64,000 nucleotides of DNA from Mangrovihabitans endophyticus (GTDB lineage Bacteria > Actinomycetota > Actinomycetes > Mycobacteriales > Micromonosporaceae): the NCBI RefSeq assembly GCF_014646155.1, contig NZ_BMMX01000011.1, positions 111,272 through 175,271 on the forward strand, in the 5' to 3' direction. The stretch's first letter is position 1; every line of letters starts with the position of its first letter. Made by a program: the position numbers and the translations under genes. The notes beneath the pieces were generated by a model. It saw nothing but the letters and a program-made list of their open reading frames with translations. It ran no database searches and was not told the DNA's origin. This document shows positions 8,679 to 16,755 of this stretch, piece by piece.

Positions 8679-8741
8679 GGAGCGGAGGGCGTGGGATTCG
8701 AACCCACGAAGAGTTTCCCCTTACCGGTTTTCAAGACCGGC
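8679..8741. repeat. Left attachment repeat (attR-type): 3' part of tRNA-Ser
   Basis: These 63 bp are identical to 18683-18745, exactly 10,004 bp away. They contain the tRNA-Ser(UGA) sequence from the anticodon arm to the 3' end but then diverge, so no tRNA can form here. This is what site-specific integration into the 3' end of a minus-strand tRNA gene leaves on the far side of the element. Confidence 0.93.
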
Positions 8742-8881
8742 CGCTACAACCCTCTGAACTGCAGGAACGCCGACCGAGCCGACAACTTGGTCACGCCATG
8801 GGCGCCGCTGGTCGTGAACCAGGAGTCGCGCGGGTGCGTCTCTCCCAAAGCTCACGCAGTCCGGCCGACGGAACAGTATGC

Positions 8882-9766
8882 CTACAGGTTTGCCTCCGGG
8901 TTGTGTCGCTGCCACCAAGCCGCAAAGAGAGCCGCGAGTTGCTCCTTGGTCTCCTGTGAGATGACGTTCAGTCCGTCTTCCATCAGCGGCCTGGCGGCAT
9001 GTTTGTAAACCTCTGGATGGTGCTCGACTGATGGGCATGTGAACAGAGCCAGCATCCGGAGCACTCGCAGCGTGTCTTCGCCGATCAGAGGGAAGTGGGC
9101 CTCCAGGAGCTTGAAGAGCGCTGCCCAAACCTTGTCTACGACGATGCCAGCGACCACCTGGGCGAGCCGCTTGGAGAGGCCCGTCAGGTTGTCAGTCAGG
9201 GCGCGTTCGAGGAATCGCTTACCTTGCTCTGAAAGGAACCTGAAGGCCCGGTTGATCTGCTCAAGACCCTGGACCAGAGCCACCAACAGAGTGCACCACG
9301 TGTGGTCAGCGAGTTGCTTCTTGATTTCGCGCGCAGACTGCTCGCCGCCGACACTTTGATCGATCTCGATAGAGATCTCCGGCCAAGTCTCAGCCATGAG
9401 AGTCTCAGCGAGTGCCCTCAGCCGGCCAAGGTCGGATGAGTACGTGACCGGATCGGAGAGATCCACTTGTTGCGGCGACGCGCCACTATCTTGAGGCCAG
9501 GTCGTCGCCAGGTGATCCGTGATGTCTAGGCGTGCGAGGTCAACAAAAGCCTGACGGTTTCGGCCGTTGAGGCTGAGCGCGCCGGTGCGCTTGTTTTTCT
9601 CGACCTTTGCTTCGAGTTGAAGCCGCCGATCGTTGCGCGCGTCCTGCGTGTCGGCAGCGAGGGTCGCCCAGCCCCGCCAGCCGTGCAGTGCGCCCCCGCA
9701 ACCAGAACAGACACAACCGGGATTCTTGGCGTTCGCGCAGTTCGCTCTGTGACTGTTGCCTGCCAT
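8882..9766 (-). CDS. Hypothetical protein with N-terminal Cys-rich (zinc-binding) motif
   Basis: Reading from ATG 9766 gives 294 aa (a GTG at 9778 is an alternative). The N-terminus has CANAKNPGCVCSGCGGALHG, a CxC-x2-C pattern with a preceding Cys and trailing His that looks like a small zinc ribbon. The rest is mostly helical, with no recognisable catalytic motif or membrane segment. I do not recognise a named family, although proteins with this CxNAxNPxCxCxGC opening occur in actinobacterial accessory regions. It is the first gene inside the tRNA-Ser island, transcribed toward the attachment repeat, and alone on its strand. Confidence 0.65.
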   Translation of the reverse strand: MAGNSHRANCANAKNPGCVCSGCGGALHGWRGWATLAADTQDARNDRRLQLEAKVEKNKRTGALSLNGRNRQAFVDLARLDITDHLATTWPQDSGASPQQVDLSDPVTYSSDLGRLRALAETLMAETWPEISIEIDQSVGGEQSAREIKKQLADHTWCTLLVALVQGLEQINRAFRFLSEQGKRFLERALTDNLTGLSKRLAQVVAGIVVDKVWAALFKLLEAHFPLIGEDTLRVLRMLALFTCPSVEHHPEVYKHAARPLMEDGLNVISQETKEQLAALFAAWWQRHNPEANL

Positions 9767-10261
9767 TCGACCGACCACCGTTCACCATCATCGCTCAACG
9801 TAGATATTTGATTACGTTAAGTCAGATCAGCGATCGCTCTCAGGTTGACGCTCGTCCCCGACAACCCTGCACTTCGGTCAAATCGGTCGGCCCAGACTGG
9901 AAAGCAACCGGTCAGGCACTTCTGGCTCGCGAGGCCAAGGAACCCCTGTCAGATTCCTGGTGGACAAGTCAGGAGGCCGCTGCCTCTCCATGTCTGCCGA
10001 CGGACTCGCGGGCGGTGCCATCCACGGTCCACGTTCGGCAGGATTCTCCGGAGCCAACACGAGCGGCAGGCGCGAAACGCAGGACGCGAGACTGTCTCGC
10101 ACTGTTCTCAATGCCCCTAATTCGACACCAGCATCAGGAAGTATTCCTTACATTTGGTTGGCACTCCCGATCGAGTTACATGGTTGGCATTCGATCTGAG
10201 AGAAGCGTAAGGTATCAGCGCTTAGATCATGTGTACGACTGTTTTGGCGCGGGGAGTGCTT
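9767..10261. other. 495-bp divergent intergenic region inside the island
   Basis: I see no credible coding frame here. It must carry the promoters of the minus-strand zinc-finger gene and of the plus-strand MBL/4-TM pair. AT content rises near 9790-9830 and 10130-10230 compared with the chromosome. Confidence 0.5.
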
Positions 10262-11305
10262 GTGTACGAGGTAGATTTTCTGCCTGTCGAGAATGACGAA
10301 CAAGATGGTGGCAAGAGTGGCGATGCGATCGCCATCCGCTTTACAGTCCCGGGACGCGCCACACCCGTCGTAGTCGTTATTGATGGCGGCTTCACGGCGG
10401 TCGGCCAGAAGCTTGTAGATCACATCAAGAAGTACTACGAAACTGTCGTTGTCGATCTGATGATCTCGACACACCCCGACGCGGATCATCTGAACGGCTT
10501 GTGCACAGTGATCGACCAACTCAGCGTCTCAGAGCTTCTCGTGCATCAGCCGCGGCTCCACAGAACTGATCTAACGGAATTCACCAATCTCGAAGCGCTA
10601 GACAATCTAATCAAGACGGCGCGGGCTCGAAACGTCAAGCTAACCGAGCCATTTACGGGGCTTTCGAGATTCAACGGCAGCGTCAAGATCCTCGGTCCAA
10701 CGGAGAACTACTACGAGGACCTACTTGACGAAAGCCTAGGCTCGATCAAGGCATCAGCATTCACCGAAGCTTTCCGCCGCCACTGGGTTCAGCAAGTCGG
10801 CCAACTCCTCGACAAAGCTCTTACTTACCTGCCTGTCGAAACCCTAGCAGATGACGGCGAAACAACAGCGCGTAACAACTCCTCGGTAATTACCTTGGTT
10901 TCAGTGGACGGAGAACGCCTCCTCTTCACCGGCGACGCGGGGATTCCAGCCCTAGATACTGGCGCATCGGAGTATGAACGACTATTCGATTCTTTCGACC
11001 AGTCCCCGATTTCCTTCTTCCAAGCGCCCCACCACGGAAGCAAAAGGAACGTTGGGCCAACGATCCTTGACCGCATTCTCGGCCCCACGGAAGCCCCGTT
11101 CAGTAGCTACGTCTCCTTCATCAGTTCAGCAAAGGCGGCACCCAAGCACCCTTCCCCGAAGGTCGTGAATGCATTGAAGCGTCGCGGTTGCGACGTTCTC
11201 GCTACTGAGGGGCAGAGTATTTGCCACAGTGTTCCTGGGGTTAGTCGACCGGGCTGGGTTCCACTTGAGCCACTACCGCCGCTGGCCGAGGACGACGACG
11301 AGTGA
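10262..11305 (+). CDS. Metallo-beta-lactamase-fold hydrolase (ComEC/Rec2-like nuclease fold)
   Basis: GTG 10262 is chosen because GGGGAG lies 5 bp upstream; an ATG at 10229 is also in frame. The 347-aa product has the metal-binding STHPDADHLNG motif (H71, D73, D75, H76), the HxDxDH variant of the MBL fold found in ComEC C-terminal domains. It also has a later LLFTGDAG strand and an APHHGSKRN histidine pair, completing a two-metal site. No signal peptide or TM helix is visible, so it should be cytoplasmic. It likely hydrolyses a phosphoester or nucleic acid (inference from family). Its stop overlaps the GTG of the next gene by 4 bp (GTGA), so the two proteins are probably made together. Confidence 0.83.
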   Translation: MYEVDFLPVENDEQDGGKSGDAIAIRFTVPGRATPVVVVIDGGFTAVGQKLVDHIKKYYETVVVDLMISTHPDADHLNGLCTVIDQLSVSELLVHQPRLHRTDLTEFTNLEALDNLIKTARARNVKLTEPFTGLSRFNGSVKILGPTENYYEDLLDESLGSIKASAFTEAFRRHWVQQVGQLLDKALTYLPVETLADDGETTARNNSSVITLVSVDGERLLFTGDAGIPALDTGASEYERLFDSFDQSPISFFQAPHHGSKRNVGPTILDRILGPTEAPFSSYVSFISSAKAAPKHPSPKVVNALKRRGCDVLATEGQSICHSVPGVSRPGWVPLEPLPPLAEDDDE

Positions 11306-12081
11306 AGGCTGGTGATCTGTTCGGCGACATGGATGCATACACGAGGAAGGCGCGGATATATCCAGCTCTAATCGCAGCACTTCCGGTTGCCGTGTTTGTT
11401 CTCCTGCTTTTGCCGACTAAGCCCCTCATGGCACTAGCGCCCCTGACAGTTTCAGTGGGGCTGATGTTTCTGGTGTCCAACGTCGTGCGACATATGGGTA
11501 AACGGCTTGAGAGCAAGCTGGTAGCTTCCTGGGATGGAATGCCAACCACTGAAATGCTTCGACTTGGAAGCAGGACTCCAGCACCAGCCGTTGCGGGGCG
11601 AAGGAAGATGCTCGAAACGGTGACAGGCACTCGGTTGCCTAACTGGAAGCTGGAGAGCGACCGCCGGGACGCTGCGGATGAAGTTCTGGTGACCGCGACA
11701 CGCTCGCTCATATCCATGGTGCGACGCCGCACAGAAGAATTTCCGCTGGTTCAGGCAGAGAACATTGCGTATGGCTATGCACGCAACATGTTGGCGTTGA
11801 AGCCAATCGCCTTGATCGCTCTGTCGATCTGCTTGGTCGCTGACTCCTTATATTACTGGCGGAGCGGCGGCTCAATGGAGGTTTGGGTCGTACTCTCGAT
11901 TCACATCATTGGGATCGCCCTCTGGTCGTCCTTTGTCCGTCGTTGGTGGGTACGTCAGGCAGCCATAGCATATGCCGATCGGCTGTTCGAGGCTCTCGAT
12001 CAAATAGTCCGACTGCCTGACACCTCAGCCCCTCACCAATCCAAAGGATCTGGCGAGGTTGGCGCACCACCCTGGTCCTGA
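11302..12081 (+). CDS. Four-TM membrane protein coupled to the MBL-fold protein
   Basis: The 259-aa product starts at GTG 11302, overlapping the MBL stop. It has hydrophobic helices at about 21-37 and 41-61, a ~110-residue cytoplasmic segment, and a second pair at about 175-195 and 203-222. A short charged tail with low-complexity residues follows. No enzyme motif is seen. The 2+2 TM layout resembles small membrane effectors associated with some phage-defence modules (S-4TM-like), but I cannot assign a family. Tight coupling to a hydrolase inside a defence-rich island suggests a sensor/effector or toxin/regulator pair; this is inference. Confidence 0.72.
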   Translation: MKAGDLFGDMDAYTRKARIYPALIAALPVAVFVLLLLPTKPLMALAPLTVSVGLMFLVSNVVRHMGKRLESKLVASWDGMPTTEMLRLGSRTPAPAVAGRRKMLETVTGTRLPNWKLESDRRDAADEVLVTATRSLISMVRRRTEEFPLVQAENIAYGYARNMLALKPIALIALSICLVADSLYYWRSGGSMEVWVVLSIHIIGIALWSSFVRRWWVRQAAIAYADRLFEALDQIVRLPDTSAPHQSKGSGEVGAPPWS

Positions 12082-12565
12082 TCTTTCTCAGTGAATAGCG
12101 CTTGGGGCCGTCGCTTGCGACGCGAAGCGCCCTTGACTGTGGAGAGGCGGCCCGGACACCATGCGCGCCGCCGTACCCGGAGCTCGACGGCTGTGACACG
12201 TCCTGCGGCCCGCACATGGGCAGCTAGTCCGCGTCGCTCAGGCCGTCTGGTCGGCAGCCGGCCAAATCCCTAACTCCTACCTCCGGGGTACTACCTGACG
12301 TCGAAGCGGCCCGACCCTGCCCAGCACGCCAGCCGACGGGCGTTCTGAGTGCCCAGGCCAGAGCGCCAGCGACGGCCTGGGTGCGTGCCCAGGCGGCGGC
12401 GTGAGCGGCCCGTTTCGGGCCGCCTTGAGAAGAAGTGGAGAAGATTTGAACGGGTTCGGAAGATTGGAGGAGGCCGGATCGGGTCTGCGCCATGCGACCG
12501 CATTCGGTGTGGCAGCGGCAAATGCCCCGTGAGTGCTCATTGAGAAACACAGCCCTATGGCGGGA
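12082..12565. other. 484-bp region without a gene; two hairpins
   Basis: No frame has protein-like composition. Two GC hairpins stand out: GCCTGGG/CCCAGGC at 12375-12394 and GCGGCCCG-TTT-CGGGCCGC at 12405-12423. They could terminate transcription of the convergent 4-TM gene and the methyltransferase. Confidence 0.45.
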
Positions 12566-13342
12566 TTAGCGTGGTTTGCGTGCGAGTCCGGCGTGCGTGG
12601 CGGTGTGGTCGTGCATGAGGTTGGGATCGGGGTGTGGTTCGAGGTGTGGGTGCCAGTCGTTCGTGTACGCAAGGCCGGGTTTTGCGAGGTCGAGGCCGCT
12701 GAAGAAGGCGGTGACTTGGTCGCGTGTTCGAGGGTGGAGTGCGCCGTGGTTGCCGCTGGCCGCGAGGTCGCGTAGTCGGTGTGCCTGTGCCGGTGGTAGC
12801 GGGTCGAGGGTGGCGTGGGTGAGGGCGAGGTAGCTGCCGGGCGCCAGCTCTTGGACCAAGCGGGCAACGAGTTGGTGGGGGTGGTCGGTGTCGGGGAGGA
12901 AGTGGAGAACGGCGATGATCAGCAGGCCGATCGGCTGGGTGAAGTCGAGTCGTTGCGCGGCGTCGTGCAGGATCGTGTCGGGGTCGCGTAGGTCTCCGGT
13001 TGTGAAGGTGGTGTGCCCGTCGGGTCCGTCGGTGAGGAGGGCTTCGGCGTGGACGCCGACGAGTGGATCGTTGTCGATGTAGTGCACGCGGGTGTTCGGG
13101 TGGATGTGTTGGGCGATGTCGTGGACGTTGGGTGGGTCTGGGAGTCCGACGCCGATGTCGAGGAATTGTCGGATGTCGTGTTCGCTGAGGCAGCGGACGG
13201 CGCGGCGCATCCATTTGCGGTTTTCGCGGGCGGCCTGCTTGATGGTGGGGAAGGCGTCTTCGATGGTGTCGGCGGAGTGGCGGTCGGCGGCGAGGTTGTC
13301 TTTGCCGCCGAGCCAGGCGTCGTAGCGTCTGGCTGGTGGCAC
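12566..13342 (-). CDS. SAM-dependent methyltransferase, DUF574 (Methyltransf_19) type
   Basis: From GTG 13342 this is 258 aa beginning VPPARRYDAWLGGKDN, the typical opening of actinobacterial DUF574 methyltransferases. It is followed by QFLDIGVGLP (SAM motif I), HYIDNDPLVGVHA (motif II acidic residue) and a late LHFLPDTDHP segment. Substrates of this family are largely unknown. The gene abuts an integrase remnant read on the other strand. The family usually has some 10-20 residues before the RxYD motif, so the native start may have been lost at that junction. A TTG at 13408 would extend the frame into the inverted repeat of the ISAs1-type element. Confidence 0.8.
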   Translation of the reverse strand: MPPARRYDAWLGGKDNLAADRHSADTIEDAFPTIKQAARENRKWMRRAVRCLSEHDIRQFLDIGVGLPDPPNVHDIAQHIHPNTRVHYIDNDPLVGVHAEALLTDGPDGHTTFTTGDLRDPDTILHDAAQRLDFTQPIGLLIIAVLHFLPDTDHPHQLVARLVQELAPGSYLALTHATLDPLPPAQAHRLRDLAASGNHGALHPRTRDQVTAFFSGLDLAKPGLAYTNDWHPHLEPHPDPNLMHDHTATHAGLARKPR

Positions 13343-13398
13343 CTGGCCGAATTTGGGAGCGCACGGGACGGCCGGCTGTTCGTGACCCCGGGGTACGG

Positions 13399-14722
13399 CC
13401 AGAGCCAAAGCAAAGTTAGTTGATCTTCGTTTGTGCTGATGACGTGGGGGCCGCGAAACAGGCGCGGCCTTCCTTAGTAGACGATGGCGGTTCTCTACGC
13501 CAACCGTCGTCTACCAGAAAGGCCGCTCGTGTCAGTCTCGCACGCGGTCATCGATGTCGTCACGAACGCCGCCGGGCAGGCCGGACTGGGCCGGGTCACC
13601 ACCCTGGCCACCGTGTTCGAGCAGGTCAAGGACCCGCGAAAGGCGAAAGGTGTCCGGCATCCCCTCGCCGCGGTACTGACGGTCCTGACCATGGCACTGC
13701 TGTGCGGGGCACGTGACTTCCGCCAGGCCGCCGACCGCGTCGCGGAACTCCCGCAACCGCTGCTCGCCGCCGCGGGCGCCCGCCGGCACCCGATCCTGGG
13801 CATCCGCATCCCACCTCGGCGCGACACCCTGCGCCGGCTGGCCGAGACCGTCGACGCCGCGGTCATGGACCGGCTGATCTGCACCTGGCTCAACACCCTG
13901 CTGACGAGCCCGCCGGTACCGGGCTGGCCCTGGACGGCAAGACCGTCCGCAACACCCATGCCGGCACCGGCCTGGACGTCCAACTGTTCTCCGCGATGCG
14001 CCACGACACCGCCGTCGTCGTCGCGCAAGTGAAAGTCCCGGACGACACCACCGAGGTCACCCAGATCGCCGCTCTGCTCGACGGACTCGACATCACCGGC
14101 ATGACGATCACCGCCGACGCTGCGCACCCCAGCCACGACACCGCCCAATACCTGATCAAACAACAGGCGGGCTATGTCTTCACCGTCAAAGGCAACAGGC
14201 CCACCCTGCTCACCACGATCACCGAACGGCTCCCCGCCGCGGTCCCGGACACCGCAGCCGCCACCTGCATCGAACACCGCAACGGCCACCGGATCGTCCG
14301 CACCGCCTGGACCTCACCCGCAGACGGCACCGACTTTCCCGGCGCCGCACAAGTCTTCCGGATCCGCCGCGACACCTACGCCCCGGACGGTCAACGCGTC
14401 AGCAAACACATCCTGCACGGCATCACGAGCCTGACCTGCACCGCATCCAAGATCGCCGCCCACGTACGCCGACACTGGGGAATCGAGAACAAGGTCCACT
14501 GGATCCGCGACGTCCTGCTCGGCGAAGACGCCCACCACGCCTACCTCGGCAACACCGCCCACACCATGGCCGCGCTGCGCAACCTCGCCCTGGCACTCAT
14601 CCGCCTCGCAGGCCACACCCGCATCAAACACATCATGGAACGGCACCACGCCGACAAGATGCTCATCCCCGCGCTACTCAACGCGGCCATCCGATAACTC
14701 ACCGACTTTGCTTTGGCTCTGG
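13399..14722 (+). mobile_element. ISAs1-family insertion sequence, 1324 bp
   Basis: Perfect 18-bp terminal inverted repeats CCAGAGCCAAAGCAAAGT (13399-13416) and its complement (14705-14722) flank the transposase. The 8-bp target duplication GGGTACGG is present at 13391-13398 and 14723-14730, so both ends are exact. The host sequence is the integrase remnant. Confidence 0.95.
13529..14697 (+). pseudogene. ISAs1-family transposase, frameshifted
   Basis: The first frame starts at GTG 13529 (GAAAGG just upstream) and encodes the DUF4372-like N-terminus with VKDPRKAKGVRHPLAAVL. Near 13905-13925 the coding signal moves to another frame, where LALDGKTVRN (first catalytic Asp), ITADAAHPSH (second Asp) and HWGIENKVHWIRDV (Glu) appear. 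All three DDE residues survive, but in two frames. Either a mutation or sequencing error inactivates it, or a programmed frameshift joins the parts. Confidence 0.85.
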
Positions 14723-15016
14723 GGGTACGGCGGTGGCCCGGTATCGAAGGAGACGTACGCGCGGGTGTGGAGAGCGGCGCGCGCTACGGCACTCACGCCG
14801 GTACAGCAGCGCTCACCGTTGGCCCGGCGACCGTACGATCTGCGGCACGCGGCGGTGTCGCTGTGGTTGAACGAGGGAGTGCCAGCTACCCAGGTCGCAG
14901 AGTGGGCAGGTCATAGCGTGCAGGTCTTGCTCAGGGTCTATGCGAAGTGCGTGGACGGTCAGTACGACGTCGCCCTTCGGCGTATAGGCAGGGCGATCAA
15001 AGAGTAAGTCAATGTC

Positions 15017-16021
15017 ATGATGTTAAATGATCTCATGGCCTACGAACTTGATCGACCTGAACGGCTCGGCTCCGAGCAATGGGATGCTATCCAGGAGCAC
15101 CGTGCGACATTAGTCAACGCCGTTGAGGTCGAGGACCGGTCGGCGATAGTTGGCAGCGCGAAAGACTTAATAGAATGCGTTGCGCGTTGCGTGCTGGTCG
15201 CCACAAAGAGTTCGATCGGCAATAGAGCGAAATTTCGTCCTGTTATTCGCGAAGCGCAAAAGTCCCTAGGGCGCTCTGCAGGAGATGACATAAGTGGCTC
15301 AATAGAGGTAAGAAAGATTGCCCAATCTGTGGAAGATATTGCTAATGGTGTGAATGAGCTCAGGAATAGAGTAGGTACCGGCCACGGCAGGGCCAAGCCG
15401 ACGAATGTCGACGACGAGATGGCGACTGTTGCGGTAGACGCCGCAATGCTTTGGTGTCGTTGGGCGCTGCGGCGTCTCGGTCATATTCTAGCGGACTATC
15501 CAGCGGAACTTCTGAATGCTATCGAGACGCCGGTGCAGCAGATGAAACTCCAGCGGTTATTTAACGAAGTGCACTTGTTGAATCAGCCGGAAGATATCCA
15601 ACACCGTATCGGTGTGGCTTTCGGACGCAGGGCGGCCGGAGGTTTCGGAAATGCGAAAATAGTCGGGATAGATCCCGTCCGTAAATCGGACAGTATCAGT
15701 GAATTTTCGGCTCAGTACCGCTTGGGAGTTGTAGAAGGCCTCATTTTCGACGCATCTGGCAGCATATGCCTAAGCAAATACTTCGTCGAGGACGTCGTTG
15801 AGATCGTGAAGCCTGTGCCGAATGGATTGCTGAAAGCCTCCGTCGATCGCCTTGAGGCTACGGCAAGATTCGCGACCTGGGCTGCCGGTCGGGGGTCGAA
15901 CACGGTTGACCCCGCCGAGGTGGTTGCAAGCCTGCGGCATGTCAGTGGGCGCCTCGACCCTAAGTTAAGAGCTGAGATCGAGCGACTAATTGATTCTGTC
16001 AGCCACCTTGAGCAAGTCTGA
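15017..16021 (+). CDS. Abi_C (abortive-infection C-terminal) domain protein
   Basis: This 334-aa protein has the motif VNELRNRVGTGHGRAK around residues 117-132, characteristic of the Abi_C domain of abortive-infection proteins. It is followed by an amphipathic helix (DEMATVAVDAAMLWCRWAL). The N-terminal part is helical, and the C-terminal ~150 residues show no domain I recognise. It starts 9 bp after the integrase remnant stop and may once have been co-transcribed with it. GC and codon use are clearly lower than in the chromosome (many TTA/ATA codons), consistent with transfer. A role in phage exclusion is inferred from family and context only. Confidence 0.75.
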   Translation: MMLNDLMAYELDRPERLGSEQWDAIQEHRATLVNAVEVEDRSAIVGSAKDLIECVARCVLVATKSSIGNRAKFRPVIREAQKSLGRSAGDDISGSIEVRKIAQSVEDIANGVNELRNRVGTGHGRAKPTNVDDEMATVAVDAAMLWCRWALRRLGHILADYPAELLNAIETPVQQMKLQRLFNEVHLLNQPEDIQHRIGVAFGRRAAGGFGNAKIVGIDPVRKSDSISEFSAQYRLGVVEGLIFDASGSICLSKYFVEDVVEIVKPVPNGLLKASVDRLEATARFATWAAGRGSNTVDPAEVVASLRHVSGRLDPKLRAEIERLIDSVSHLEQV

Positions 16022-16052
16022 ACTGCTCAAGCCTTTTAATCGGCCCGCCTAC

Positions 16053-16646
16053 CTAGTATATATTCGGATATTCTTCAGGACGGGGCACCGGTATTCGTAA
16101 TATCCAATGCGCAGGTTTGTAGTGATCACTGGCGGATGGTCGGCCACAATCGCAGGTCCAAGGTTCATCGTCAGCGCCTACCGGTGTTGGAGAGAATCTA
16201 AGTTCGACTTCATCTGGCCTTGCAAGACTAAGATCGTTGACATGTAGTCGCATTTCCAAGCCGCCGCGGACGACGTTTCCCCCTACCGGGGAAACTGCAG
16301 TCCTTCCACCGCTTTGGTACACGAGGTCCGCATGGACTAGATATGTTCGGGGTTGGGTGATAACTAGCCAAAGGTGGTCCCGGCCCGTGCGGTCATTATG
16401 GACGAACTGCCACTTCTTTCCCTTGTCCGTTGGTGCCAGATCTCGATGCTCCCGGTTGAGTTCGGCCTGTGCCATTTTTCCTGCAGATTCTGCAGATGAT
16501 TTCGCGGCGTCCGCTGATCGATCGGCCGCGTGTTGGGAGCCCTCGGCCGCTTCTGCACTGCGTCGATTGAACGACGCCGTGCGGAGCGCCACAACGAGTG
16601 CCGCCGCACTTATGAGGACAGCAAGAACGGCAAGGAAGGTCGCCAT
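16053..16646 (-). CDS. Hypothetical protein with one N-terminal TM helix
   Basis: From ATG 16646 this is 197 aa (a longer start at 16688 exists). MATFLAVLAVLISAAALVVA is a membrane anchor. It is followed by an Ala/Ser-rich helical stretch of the type AADRSADAAKSSAESAGK that could form a coiled coil, then a C-terminal beta-rich domain with a CDCGRPSASDH motif. No family is recognised. It lies in the tRNA-Ser island, convergent with the Abi_C gene, and shares its lower GC. Confidence 0.6.
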   Translation of the reverse strand: MATFLAVLAVLISAAALVVALRTASFNRRSAEAAEGSQHAADRSADAAKSSAESAGKMAQAELNREHRDLAPTDKGKKWQFVHNDRTGRDHLWLVITQPRTYLVHADLVYQSGGRTAVSPVGGNVVRGGLEMRLHVNDLSLARPDEVELRFSPTPVGADDEPWTCDCGRPSASDHYKPAHWILRIPVPRPEEYPNIY

Positions 16647-16755
16647 GTGCGGAATCGTAGACCGTGGGCCGAGAATTTCCGACTCCACCAGGCCACCTAC
16701 GCATTAAGGTACCCTCCGTGTTGATTCACTGACTGCCGGTGACCGAGTCTAGGGC

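Larger units (their letters stand above)
13342..15007 (+). pseudogene. Tyrosine integrase remnant, split by an ISAs1-family element
   Basis: Removing the insertion (13399-14722) and one copy of its target duplication joins WHLAEFGSARDGRLFVTPGYG to GGPVSKETYARVWRAAR and onward. This is the C-terminal catalytic region of a tyrosine recombinase: RRPYDLRHAA (R, H), GHSVQVLLRVYAK (H, Tyr). The N-terminal DNA-binding and core-binding parts are missing, replaced by the methyltransferase gene on the other strand. It is the presumed former integrase of the tRNA-Ser island. Confidence 0.87.

Noticed and set aside
8683..8741. tRNA-Ser at the left island end
   Set aside because: Only the 3' part exists; no D arm or 5' acceptor strand follows, so it is an attachment-site remnant.
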